DNA from: Miscanthus floridulus
Taxonomy: Eukaryota; Streptophyta; Magnoliopsida; Poales; Poaceae
Reading direction: 5' to 3'
DNA: 64,000 bases
Assembly (NCBI RefSeq): GCF_019320115.1
Contig: NC_089595.1
Span: 114,349,162-114,413,161, forward strand
Made by a program: the position numbers and the translations under genes. Positions 1 to 11,301 of this stretch are shown here, one piece after another; position 1 is the first letter of the stretch, and each line of letters starts with the position of its first letter. Under the pieces are notes generated by a model, which saw only the letters and a list, made by a program, of their open reading frames with translations, was not told where the DNA came from and did no database searches.

Positions 1-2780
1 CTTCTTTGATCATTGCTTGCTTGAGAGTACTAAAAGATGCACCACTTGTAATACCACTTGAAATTTCATGATATCACTTGAAATTTATGACTTGTTCTCT
101 TTTGGGGTGTTGCTTGCTTTCTAGACCAATCTCTTGATTTTCTTCAACCAAGTACCTCAAATGTCCCTTTAGATTACCACTTTGATTTTAGCCATCCAAG
201 CCTAGGGCGAAGTGACCTCTCTCCAAAGAACCATCCTTGATACTTACTTGAAATAACTTAAAAGAAAATCACTTGATCCACTTGAAAGATTTTGTTTGAT
301 TGATCCATATTGTTGGACTTAATTCGATGAATAACTTTGAATCCTTCTTTAAGTCCTTTTCTTTCTACTTGTTTAAGTCCTTTTGTTTCTATCAAAAGAT
401 CTCCATTATCACTAGAACTTAAACTTTATCTTCATCTTGATCTTGGTCTTGATCTCTAGCTTGAGTACCAAATGTGTAACCAGATACACTCTTCAAACAA
501 ATTGTCTTGTACTCATCATTTGTCATGCTTCTATCTCAAACCAAAACCAAAACATAGGTACTACTTCAATCACTTATAGATATGATTCTAATTTGAGGAC
601 CTTTGAATCTAAGTGACTTCTGATCAATCCAATAATTGTTATTTTCCTAACAGATTCTGTACTCTTCAAAGAATAAATCATATCTCCCAAAGTACAAATC
701 CAAAAACTACGAAATTTGGTGAAGATGTGACACACTAAGTCTTCTAGTAGCTGTAAAAATTTTAGCTTCTTTTGACTTCTATATTGCTACCAGATTTTAT
801 ATCTTTCCACACTACTATATGCTGAAAACTGCTGCACTATAGCTGACAAGATCTACTCCAAATCCGAAGTATCACTTATCCAAATCTCATAAAATTTGCA
901 CAGCAACTAATACCATAAGTGTAGAGCATGCAGACCAAATTTCAAGCCAATACAAATAGATTTGGTTGCTCAAACATGTCAATGATCATTGCTAGCTCAG
1001 ATTTTCAATATTGGACAGATTTCAATAATTGAGCAATTTTTCTCCAAATTGAACCAAACTTGAAATCAACTTGTTTGAATACTCTCACAAGACATATGTC
1101 CATTCAAACCACTTACTAGAAGAATTCTTATGAACATATCCAATCAAACCAACTTCAAAACTTGATTACTTAAGCATTTAATCCATTCAAACATCTCATA
1201 GCAAGCAACATATGCATATATATCCAATTCAATTAACTCATATGCACCCAAATAAACTTTGATCAACAAGAGATATACCTTGATAGCTTATGATCATCTT
1301 TGCAAGCTTCAACTCCACTTATTTGCAGGCATTCAAATATATCAATAAATTCCCATAACTTGAATATGACACTTGTATGTTGATAGCATATGGACTTCAC
1401 TCAATTTTGACTTGGCATTGGGATAGAATTGCACTAGGTTTTAATACTTGACTCAACATAAGATGAACAATAATATTTCATTGAATCAAGTCTCCAATGC
1501 CATGGTACCTACAACGATCATCCACTTTTCGATGGTACCCAAACTAGTTTGGGTCCTCTCATGTTAGACGCAACATACTTAGGCATAGCCTTAGTATGAA
1601 TAGCGGATTTTTTGCAACACTAACCAATAAGGTACAATAACAAACCTTCCTAGGCATAATATTTGCATCAATTGAAATAGGCTTAGGATTCTCACTTAGG
1701 GGACATGAATTAGCCAAGAATTGATTTCTCTTTTTCGAATATTTGGCAAAATTATGATTTTTAAAACTTGAGAGAGATTTTAGACGGACATAGGGATTTT
1801 TATGGACTTGAGAGAACCATGTCACATATGATTAGGCAAATAATCAACCAAGGGTAGCAATAATCACAATATGACATGACTAGGTCACAAAGACCCAAAA
1901 ACCACATGATTTTCAAAAACCACACCACCTACACATGCTAGTTAGGGATTTTGAAAAACATCTATCATATATCACACAAATGCACACACTAGCATATAAA
2001 GGGCCTTAGATGCACTTACAATGCATGTATGTAAATACATACCTTTGCCTTGAGCCCACAATATCACCACTGAGATAATACATGGCATGACAACATCATG
2101 TTGACCTCACTTGTCAAATAATCATACCATATATGAAATCAATTTTCATCCAAAAAGACTACAAATAATGCTAGATAAATTTGTTAGTCCACAATGGTGC
2201 AAAATAGAAATTGAGCTCCCCCTAAATAAGTACCACAAGTAATTTGAATGACTTTCAACAGGCACTTTATTCTTTTAAGAATTTGGGGAGTCAATTTTCC
2301 ATTTTGACCAACACAAAGTAATTTGCCATATTTAAATTTCGTTGAGACATACTCACAACCCACTTAGATTTGATAGAATCACAAGCTTCTGAATATGCTG
2401 CATTGGTAAATATGCTAGATAAATTCCTTCGGTAAATATGCTGCATTGGTGATATAGAAGCAATGCCCAAAGTTTGGAATTGATCCGTGGGTGGTTTGAA
2501 TCGAGAAAACCCCGGGTAGGGTTGCTGGTCGCCCATACCAGACGTGTCCGGTATGGCCCAGTAGAGCAGACTCCCTGCTGTTCTCTGACTCAATCCTATC
2601 TGAATGGTTTGTTAGGCTTAGTTTCTTTTGTATCCATGTTTTGCAAACCTTGTGACAATGGTGTGTCGAGGTGATTGTAAAACCTTAGATAAAAGAATCT
2701 ATGTCTAATTACAATTCAAGAATAAGCTATGGGCATGTATCTAAAATTCTTTAGAAATCTTTGGATACAGGACATCAGCC
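1..2780. other. AT-rich transposon-derived non-coding sequence
   Basis: No convincing gene is visible. The stretch is AT-rich, full of short CTTGAAA/CACTTGA-type words, and has no long open frame. Because it precedes a decayed retroelement ORF and a 3' LTR on the plus strand, I infer that most of it is internal or nested retrotransposon sequence. A CTCCCCCTAAAT stretch near 2216-2227 reads as a purine-rich GGGGGAG tract on the minus strand, so part may come from an element in the opposite orientation. Near 2537-2556 there is one copy of the short palindrome that is abundant in the LTR at 5230-7634, which ties the right part to that element. Confidence 0.4.
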
Positions 2781-4618
2781 ATGAGTGGACGACAGGAGCC
2801 AAGGTCCAAGCACAGGCATGATCCAGCACTTGAGAAGTACAAGAAGGCGAGACAGGATATGCATCCTGGATTTCAGCCAACCAGTAGGAGGTCCACCAGG
2901 GCTGCCTCTAGTGCAGTAGCTTAGTATGCAGAGGGGTCTGAGAGCTCTTCTTCTGACACAGACACTGATGAGTTCAGAGTGGAGTCTAGAGATGAAAGAA
3001 AGAGGAAGAGCACTGACAGAGGATCAGATGGTGACAGCTCAGATGAGGAGCAGGAGATTGAGGAGGAGGAGTCAGTTCCTCCAGTTCAGCACCAGCCTGG
3101 TCAGGGGATGCATTATGGTCTTCTTGAGACAACGTCTGCCCAATGTACCCTCCTATGTTTCCAGAGTTGACTACCGGGGAAAGGGTATGACCAGGAAGGC
3201 TAGAGATGAGCGAAGGGTTGATCCGAGGAGCTTACCTAAGGTTCAGTACAATCACCGCTTCTAGACAGCCTTTCACTTGGACTTCTACTCCAGTGTGATT
3301 CTTACCAGGAACCCAGTAATTGCCAGGTCTCAGTGGATTGACTGGCAATATATTAGAGAGTTGCAGAAGGCCTCAGTTGATCATGCTATTGCCATCTGCC
3401 AGAGCACAGGAGTTTATGAGATCATGGAGTTCTAGCATGACTGGAACACAGAGGTAGTAGCTCAGTTCTATGCTACTCTATTTGTTGAGGAGGATGAGCG
3501 GCGGATGCACTGGATGCTTGAGGGCTAGTGGTACAGTGTTGACTATGATGTTTTTGCCGCCCATCTTGGCTTCTTTGAGGATGATCTCCAGAGGGATAGG
3601 ATCCACACCGAGCAGGTGTTACCCCCTGAGCAGCTCGCATATATGTATCCTCCTGGTGGTGTGAGAGGAGCTGTGGGGAAGGTTCTAGGTCTTCACCCTA
3701 CCTACAGGTACCTGGATAGAATATTCAGGAAGACTATTAACTGCAAGGGTGGAGACAAGGGCACCATTGCTGATTACTCCAGGAACCTACTCCACAGGAT
3801 GGCACCTGATGCTCAGCCCTTCAGCGTGTTTGACTTTATTTGGTCCGAGATCAGGAGTGTTGGAGAGAGGCCCCTCAAGGGCTATGGTTTTGCTCCTTAT
3901 ATCATGCATATGATTGAGCAGATGACAGGGCACACATTTGAGTATGATAAGATTCACAAGGCCCTGAAGATTATTGCAGATTTGCCTGAGACAGGGTTAC
4001 CTCCAGCAGGACCAGGAGGAGCAGCAGCAGCACCAGAGGCAGATGCACTTGGGAGTGGTGCACCAGCAGGAGCTTCACCTTCACCACGTGCTCCTTCACG
4101 TTCTACTTCACGCCGTGGCAGTCCTCCTTTGCCTATCCGCAGGCTTTTTAGCTCCATATTTGAGATGTGCCGTGACATCCAGACTAGGCAGCAGAAGGAG
4201 AGGGAGGCTAGGAGGAAGGACACTTGAACTTTGAAGCAAATTGCTTCTAATCTTGAGCTTGATCCTCCTAGGTCTCCTCTATCAGATGAGGCAGCTAGTG
4301 AGCCTGCGACTGAGGAGCAGCAGCAGGCTAGATATGATAGAGAGTATGTTGAGTTCATACAGCGACAGCAGCAGCAGTAGGCACCTGAGCACCCTGACAC
4401 TCTACCACTTCAGGCTCATGTGCCTACTCACTCTCAGCCACGTCCCAGCACTGCAGACGACTATGCTACAGATTGGTGGAGTGACCTGACAGGTGGTGGT
4501 GGCTTCTACGGGTCTGGTGGCTATGACGTGTCTGGTGCGGGGTGGTTCTCGTCCAGCCGGTGTTGCATGCTCAGATGATGAGGATGCTGGTCGAGATGAT
4601 GATGATGATGAGTGATCT
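2781..4618 (+). pseudogene. decayed accessory ORF of a SIRE/Maximus-like Copia element
   Basis: An ATG at 2781 opens a Ser/Asp/Glu/Arg-rich, low-complexity N-terminus. After a frame change near 3100-3125 the protein continues in one frame (TAG at 3262, 3433, 3526) into a well-conserved segment at 3616-4227. That segment includes LPPEQLAYMYPPGG, GLHPTYRYLDRIF and a Pro/Ala/Ser-rich tail. Similar plant-transposon-type proteins occur as extra ORFs in grass LTR elements. Past a TGA at 4225 the frame stays readable, with a Gln run, another TAG at 4378, and a Gly/Ser/Asp-rich end. It lies about 0.6 kb upstream of the polypurine tract, the usual place for an extra ORF after pol. The function is unknown; it is not pol, and no reverse transcriptase is visible here. 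Confidence 0.6.
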
Positions 4619-5215
4619 CAGCTTTCCGTGATAGCTTGTAGCCCCTTTGTCCTTAGTATGTCATTGTTGGACCTTTATGGTGATAGATGACAAAGGGGGA
4701 GAGAGACTGATTAAAGCTTCAGGATAGTTTCATTTACTTATCTTTGTACCTGAAGATATGTACTGTAGGCTTGTTTTTGTGAGAGATGAGACTTATGCTT
4801 TATCTATGTATCTCTTGAGACATAATCTTTATCTATATATATCAGTGGTTTCTGGACTTGAGAAAATTTGTAATGAGTGCTATGTGTGAATTACATGTGT
4901 CATATTTATTTTCATAAGGACTATGCATGCTAGAATGAAAATATTTGATGTGATGCCTTTATATTTATTCTTGTATGATATATCTTGTCATATGCATCAC
5001 AGTTTCTCTTTGTCACACACACATGCACCCCACGGATGCAATGATTTAGGGGGAGTCTCCTATTTGTTTTAGTATGTGCAATTGACATTTGAGGTCATTG
5101 TGTGGATTCTAATCATAAGCACATATTAAGGGGGAGTCTCTCATAAATTATTAAACCCAAAAGTTTAAATGTTTATATCATGTTGTAAGCTTTAATCAAG
5201 TTGTCATCAATCACC

Positions 5216-5229
5216 AAAAAGGGGGAGAT
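5216..5229 (+). other. polypurine tract of Copia element
   Basis: The purine run AAAAAGGGGGAGA lies directly before the LTR start TGAAAGTGC at 5230. Such tracts prime plus-strand DNA synthesis, so the following repeat is the 3' LTR and the element is in plus orientation. Confidence 0.8.
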
Positions 5230-6116
5230 TGAAAGTGCATCTAGCCCTTTAGTGGGTTTTGGATGATTGAATGACAACGTGATTAAAGGACTAACCCGTT
5301 TACTAAGTGTGAACAGGAAATAGGTTATCTCACAGGTACTTAATGAAAGCCAAAATGATGTGTTGTTGTATAAACAATCTAGTTCAAGCACAAGACAATA
5401 ATGCAAATAGAATTCATGTGAAGGCTTATTTCTTGTGGGATTTCCATGTACTATGTGAAAGCAAGCTCGTGATTATTAGTTAATGAGACATGAGGGATTG
5501 CATATGGAATGGTCTCATACTTGAAGCTTACTAAATAAAAATGAAAAAGATAACAATACATATGAATGGATGATTCAACAACAAGATGTGACTTGATGGC
5601 TTGAGATGGTGAAGATAGCAAGGAAAGGCTTCGAGGTACTAAGCAAGGGTGAAGGGCAAGCGACGGCTTGGCAGCCGAAGAACCTAGCTAGGGTCAAGAA
5701 GAAAGTACTTGCATTTAGTTGAGGTACTAATCAAGCTAAGATGGTCATATTAATGTGAAGAATCAAATCTATAATGAAGTATTTGATGGAAGTGACTTGA
5801 TACATTTGGGATTATTCAAACTTGATGAATGGAATCAAGTCACATGCTCAAGATGGCTATGCTCAAGTGAAAAGATCAACATCAACATGTTAGCACCCTT
5901 ACTTGATGAAGATTGGAAGGGACGGCATCAATACAAAAGAACAACTCAAGTGGTACAAATTCATATTTCCGTTTATCTTGAGTTTAATAGGTATGCCGTA
6001 CTATTAAGAGGGATGCATCGTGTTGATAGATAATGTTTTATAAGTGCTCAAGCCAACCCATGTGAGTTCTGAGAATTTGAGCGACAAAAGAGCTAACTGA
6101 TTTGTTGCTGGTCTGG

Positions 6117-6690
6117 CAATACCGGACGTGTCCGATATTCATACCGGACGTGTCCGGTATTTGTCCAGCAGCTGTAAAATTGTTGTTCTCGGGTTGGTTA
6201 GTCAGGAGTTCCGACATAGGTTGGGAGTTCCGACGGTCGGGAGTCCCGGCATGGGTCGGGAGTTCCGACGGTCGGGAGTCCCGGCATGGGTCGGGAGTTC
6301 CGACGTCTCGCACTTCAACTGACTTGGAGGGTCCACTGTCCTGGTCATACCGGACGTGTCCGATATTCATACCGGACGTGTCCGATATGGATGACCAGAG
6401 GCCAACGGCTAGTTTTCAAAAGTCGTGAGGATCGGGAGTTCCGACGTGAGTCGGGAGTTCCGACGGTCGGGAGTTCCGACATGCGTCAGGAGTTCCGACA
6501 CCTCACTAACCTTAACTTAGTTACATGTTTTTCAAATATGCTGAGGGTCGGGAGTTCCGACGTGAGTCGGGAGTCCCGGCATTCATCGGGAGTTCCGACG
6601 CCTCACAACTTCACTGTAATTATGTTACCGTTGGCGCAGTGTGAGTCATACCGGATGTGTCCGGTATGCATACCGGACATGTCCGGTATT
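6117..6690. repeat. array of short palindromes and GGGAGTTCCGAC repeats in LTR U3
   Basis: Three pairs of a 20-bp near-perfect palindrome (ATACCGGACGTGTCCGGTAT type) lie at about 6119/6141, 6349/6370 and 6647/6669. A further pair lies near 7354/7376. Between them are about a dozen copies of a second imperfect palindrome of the type TCGGGAGTTCCGAC, some as the variant GGGAGTCCCGGC. All are upstream of the TATA box at 6727 except the last pair. The position suggests enhancer-like or protein-binding repeats, which is inference. Confidence 0.75.
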
Positions 6691-6726
6691 GCAACGGCTA
6701 TAAAACGGCTAGTTTTTCAAGGGGGC

Positions 6727-6734
6727 TATAAATA
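6727..6734 (+). promoter_or_regulatory. TATA box of the Copia LTR
   Basis: TATAAATA sits within a GC-rich setting in the middle of the LTR, downstream of the palindrome array. Transcription would be expected to start about 30 bp further on, near 6755-6765. Confidence 0.6.
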
Positions 6735-7634
6735 CCCCCAAGCCTCCACCTTTGGAGGCTGCTGATTCTACTGAGATAGACACACGTTTTTGAGCCTGGC
6801 CAACTCTCCTAAACCCTCTCTTAGTGAGTGTGTGATCCAAATTGCAAAATCAATTTGTGGGTTAAGAAAGAATTTGAAAAAGAGAGCAAGCCACCACTTG
6901 AGCACTTGTGCATATTGTCAATCTCGTGATTCGCATTTGTTACTCTTGGACTCTTCGGTCCTAGACGGCTAGGCGTCGCCGGAGAGCAACCGAGAGATTG
7001 TGGTTGCTTCGGAAAGTTTGTAACGGTCGATTCCGCCGCCTCGGAATCAAATTAGTGGAAGGAGAAAAAGGAGTTGGAAAAGACTCTGGCTAGAGTGACC
7101 TTCGTGGTACCCTCTAGGGCTGACCTTCGCTGGGTCGCCCGTAGCCCCCTCAACGGAGAGTAGGACTCGAACGAGTCCGAACTTTGGTAAAACAAATATC
7201 GTGTCTTAATTCGCATTTCATTTGATATTTGTGTTGCTCTAGCTGTGCTACAGGTTCTCTGTGTATATTGTCATCTCTATTAGGTGCCTGCAGTTTGGTT
7301 TGAAGATAGAAATCGAAAGGAGCAAGTTCAGGGCTGATCTGCAGAAATCGTGTATACCAGACACGTCCGGTATTCATACCGGACACGTCTGGTATTTCCT
7401 GCCTGCACTGAAAATATTTATTCTCTGTTCTAACTTGGTGTTGTAGGGTTGTAGCTTCTAGATATATTCTTTATACCTTGTTTACTTTGTGGCTAACTTG
7501 TGAGGGGTGGTAGTACTCTTGATTTGGAGTTTCCATTTTGGAAACTCCCCTTTCTAATTGTTTCCGCATTTAAAGGTGTTAATTTTCAGAAACGCCTATT
7601 CACCCCCCTCTAGGCGGCATCCTAGGTCCTTTCA

Positions 7635-9261
7635 GATACTCCATTTCAGCACACAACTCTGCTGACATAGATGTTGTCTAAATTTTATTGGCATAGCTCT
7701 TTCTGCTAAGTGCATCAGCTACAACGTTTGCCCTTCCCGGGTGATAATGCACTTCCAAATCATAGTCTTTGATCAATTCCAACCAACGACGTTGTCTTAG
7801 ATTCAGATCTAATTGGGTGAAGATATATTTCAAACTCTTATGATCAGTATAGATATCACTCTCATGTCCAATCAGATAATGTCTCCAGATCTTTAAAGCA
7901 TGAACCATAGCTGCCAATTCCAAGTCATGAGTAGGATAATTCAACTCATGCTTCCTTAGTTGTCTAGATGCATATGCAACCACTCTTCCTTCTTGCATAA
8001 GCACACATCCAAGACCCAAACAGGATGCATCACAATATATAGAGAAGTTTTTGTTTAAATCGGGCAAAATTAATACTAGAGCTGTAGTCAATCTCTTCTT
8101 TAGCTCTTCAAAGTTTGCCTGGCATTTATCCAACCATACATACTTAACATTCTTTTCCAACAAAGCTGTCATAGGCTTGGCTAGCTTGGAAAAGCCTTCA
8201 ATGAACCTTCGGTAATAACCAGCCAATCCCAAAAAGCTATGAATCTCACTTACAGTAGTTGGTGGTTTCCAATTCAGTACATCTTGCACTTTGCCTGGAT
8301 CCACTGCTATTCCACCATTGGAGACAACATGACCCAGAAAAGAGACTTCCTTTAACCAAAACTCACACTTGCTCCGCTTAGCGTACAACTTATGCTCTCT
8401 AAGCTTTTGCAAGACCATCCTTATGTGTTCCGCATGTTCTTCTTCAGTCTTGGAGAATATTAGTATGTCATCTATGAATACTACCACAAATTTATCCAGA
8501 AACTCCATGAACACCTTATTCATCAAATACATGAAGTATGCAGGTACATTGGTCAATCCAAAAGATATAACAGTGTACTCATACAATCCATACCGTGTAG
8601 TGAATGTTGTCTTGGGTATATCCGAGTTCCGAATCTTAAGCTGATGATAACCAGATCGGAGATCAATCTTGGAGAACACATGAGCTCCTCTCAACTGATC
8701 AAACAAATCATCTATCCTAAGCAAAGGGTATTTATTCTTGATGGTAACCTCATTAAGTGAGCGGTAATCCACACACATCCATTGACTACCATCCTTCTTA
8801 TCCACAAAGATCACAGGTGCCCCCCACGGGGAAGAACTGGGGCGTATGAAACCTTTTTCTTGCAACTCTTTTAGTTGTTTCTTAAGCTCTTCTAATTCAT
8901 TAACTCCCATTCTATATGGATGTTTAGCTATTGGTGCAGTTCTAGGTAATAATTCAATAATGAATTCAATGTCTTGGTCAGGTGGCATACCTGGCAAGTC
9001 ATCGGGGAAGACATCCAAGAATTCCTCCATGACACGATCTTGTTTATTGTCTTCACCATCTAGCTGATTCACTGTGGCTGTAGGATGAGCTTGCACTACT
9101 ACTTCTACATAGATTCTATCCCCATTGAGTGATGTCACAACCACAGATTTCTCCTGACACTGAATCACTACCCGGTGTTGTTTCATCCAATCTATTCCCA
9201 GAATAAGATCAATTCCCGCTGTTCTCAACACAATAGGCTTCACCTTGAAGTCTACCCCCCC
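7635..9261 (-). pseudogene. Ty3/gypsy pol fragment: protease end, reverse transcriptase, RNase H
   Basis: Read on the minus strand from about 9261. The C-terminal part of the protease (LILGIDWM) is followed by a full reverse transcriptase palm with VDYRSLNE, the catalytic FIDDILIFS (the YxDD box as FIDD) and [12 protein letters not shown]. RNase H follows, with [10 protein letters not shown] and a connection ending near [20 protein letters not shown] at 7678-7680 interrupts the frame, but family-like sequence continues to the junction at 7634. Integrase is absent because another retroelement is inserted here. Several ORF-sized stretches on the other strand are shadows. I cannot assign the lineage firmly, because a chromodomain, if present, would lie outside the window. 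Confidence 0.85.
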
Positions 9262-10612
9262 TTAAGGAAATGCTAGTTGAGGGGCTCCAATAAGAAGCGG
9301 GCATACTACCTCCTGGGAAATTCACTAGTATAGGGTTTTTCATGACACACAAAGGTATGCTATGCATTCTAACAAAAGCTTGGGAGATAAAAGAATGCGA
9401 AGCACCAGAATCAAAAAGTACGGTAGCAGAAACAGAGTTGACACTGAACGTACCCAACATGACCTCAGGCGTCTCCTGAGCTACATTAGATGACACATAG
9501 TTCACCTTCGCTGTGAGAGGTGGTCGGGCGTTGAACTTCTGATTATTGGTCTGGTTCTGAGGTGCTTGTTGGTTCTGCTTCTTAGGACACTGATGAGCAT
9601 AGTGCCCTACTTCTCCACATCGGTAACAGGCATTGGGATTGTTGGGTGCACCACTCTTCACAGGAGCATTGTTAGGCACTCCCTGGCGTGTTGCAGGATT
9701 GCTAGTCTGTTGCGGGGGACACTGATTTCCAAACTGTTGCTGATACTGAGGGCGTTGTTGGAACTGGTTCCTCTGAGGATGCTGACCACGGTTTCCCTGA
9801 TGAGTTAGCCCTTGATTCCTCTGCTGGAAACCTTGCTGGGGATAAGCACGTGGGCGAGTGTTGCTTCCAGAAGCTTGCCCTTGGAGCCTTCTCTTCTTAG
9901 CTTCCATCTCCTTGCGCTTATCATCAATCACGATTGCGCGATTCACCAAAGACTGGAAGTTAGGATAAGTATTAGACATCAGCTGGAGCTGTAGTCCATC
10001 ATAGAGTCCCTTGAGGAAACGGCGTTGCTTATCCTTGTCATCTGCCACATCATTAGGAGCGTAGCAAGATAGTTGTGCGAACTTGTCCCGATATTCCGCC
10101 ACAGTCATTGATCCTTGCTTGAGAGATTTGAATTCTTCCTGCTTTAGTTCCACTAGTCTATCAGGAATATGGTATGATCGGAAACTATCCTTGAATTCCT
10201 GCCAAGTGATAGCAGGAGCATTGTTGGGACGTCCAAACTGGAATGATTCCCACCAATCCTGAGCAGCTCCTTGGAGTTGTCCAGAAGCGTACAACACCTT
10301 CTCAAGGTCGTTGCATTGTGCTATGTTCAGTTGTTTCTCCACAGCACGCAACCAATCATCGGCCTCCATAGGGTCTGTGGCATGGGTGAACACCGGTGGA
10401 CGACCTTTCATAAACTCTCCACGCTTATCTCTAACCTGGACAGGCAGTGGCCCTCTTGTAGGTTCATTGTCCAAGCGCTGTATCATAGCTTGCATCAGCT
10501 GCGCTTGCATTCCCAATATCTGTTCCATGGTCACAGGTGGCGGTGGTGGTGAATTTATGAGAGCATCACGCCCACGACCACGGCCTCTACCTCTTCCTTC
10601 TCTTGCGGTCAT
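9209..10612 (-). CDS. Ty3/gypsy Gag with N-terminal part of protease
   Basis: The ATG at 10610-10612 starts an Arg/Gly-rich N-terminus ([12 protein letters not shown]). A retrotransposon Gag domain follows ([16 protein letters not shown], [16 protein letters not shown] type), then a Gln/Asn-rich linker and one CCHC zinc knuckle, [14 protein letters not shown]. The protease active site [11 protein letters not shown] follows in the same frame. The frame then runs out just after the protease, because a run of seven G (plus-strand C at 9255-9261) puts it out of phase with the pol frame, which resumes at [11 protein letters not shown]. Gag and pol would form one reading frame with one base fewer or more. 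The product would package element RNA in cytoplasmic particles. Confidence 0.85.
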   Translation of the reverse strand: MTAREGRGRGRGRGRDALINSPPPPPVTMEQILGMQAQLMQAMIQRLDNEPTRGPLPVQVRDKRGEFMKGRPPVFTHATDPMEADDWLRAVEKQLNIAQCNDLEKVLYASGQLQGAAQDWWESFQFGRPNNAPAITWQEFKDSFRSYHIPDRLVELKQEEFKSLKQGSMTVAEYRDKFAQLSCYAPNDVADDKDKQRRFLKGLYDGLQLQLMSNTYPNFQSLVNRAIVIDDKRKEMEAKKRRLQGQASGSNTRPRAYPQQGFQQRNQGLTHQGNRGQHPQRNQFQQRPQYQQQFGNQCPPQQTSNPATRQGVPNNAPVKSGAPNNPNACYRCGEVGHYAHQCPKKQNQQAPQNQTNNQKFNARPPLTAKVNYVSSNVAQETPEVMLGTFSVNSVSATVLFDSGASHSFISQAFVRMHSIPLCVMKNPILVNFPGGSMPASYWSPSTSISLRGGRLQGEAYCVENSGN

Positions 10613-11301
10613 CTGTTTTCCAACAAATGTGCAAAATTTAGAGATTTTTTTTCCAATTATAGAGAGCTTACAAAAGATAAGAAACAATGCTGAGAATTTC
10701 TGGACAAGGTTCAAATTCAGCAGTCTAGTAAAACTATCATAACTCGAGTTTCAGAGATCCAACAGAGGTGCACCAAGATTCGTTAGAAAGCTTAGGACAT
10801 CAGCTACAACTTTCATTTAGACCACTTTTACAGATTCGAACTCACACATAGTCAAAAATAGAGTTAAACCGAAACTGTTCTGAGTTCCAGACAGCGCAGG
10901 AACATCAACTTGTGTCAGCTAGATCTCCCAAACCTGAACAGCTATTGACGTGATTCCAAGGACACTTGAAAGATACAGAGGTCTAGTTATTTCCACAAAA
11001 ATTTCAGAATTTTTATCATCCCAAATTTCGAGATACCAGATAAAGAACACAGACTGCTCCAGAAATCAGCATAGTAGAGATAAGATAAAACGAAACATTT
11101 GCATTAAGATTTCATTCTAAACTAAAAGCTCCAATCTAAGGAAGTTGTGGACATGCCCACAAACTCCCAGCAATCAAGCAAAATACCAAATCAACCAAGT
11201 TCACCAATTAAACATCTAATCAACCAAGTTCACAAGACCAATAAGACTAATTAAGAACACGAATCTATCGACGTGGTAATCTAGATCAAGGCACCTAACA
11301 C
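10613..11301. other. gypsy leader spacer, no gene seen
   Basis: This AT-rich stretch between gag and the upstream extra ORF has no open frame of note. It is the internal spacer of the gypsy element. Confidence 0.5.

Larger units (their letters stand above)
5230..7634 (+). repeat. 3' LTR of SIRE/Maximus-like Copia retrotransposon
   Basis: This LTR of about 2.4 kb starts with TGAAAGTGCATCTAG and ends with CCTAGGTCCTTTCA, termini I recognise from grass SIRE/Maximus-type elements. A polypurine tract precedes it. Downstream sequence is interrupted gypsy pol, so the LTR marks the right end of an insertion; the expected 5-bp duplication would be GATAC at 7635-7639, but its partner lies outside the window. 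The LTR contains a clear TATA box (TATAAATA at 6727), GC-rich arrays of two short repeat types at 6117-6690, and a third palindrome pair near 7350-7395. Short ORFs inside it look accidental. Confidence 0.85.

Noticed and set aside
6117..6690. CRISPR-like spaced repeats
   Set aside because: Repeats are palindromes in a eukaryotic LTR with irregular spacing and no cas genes.
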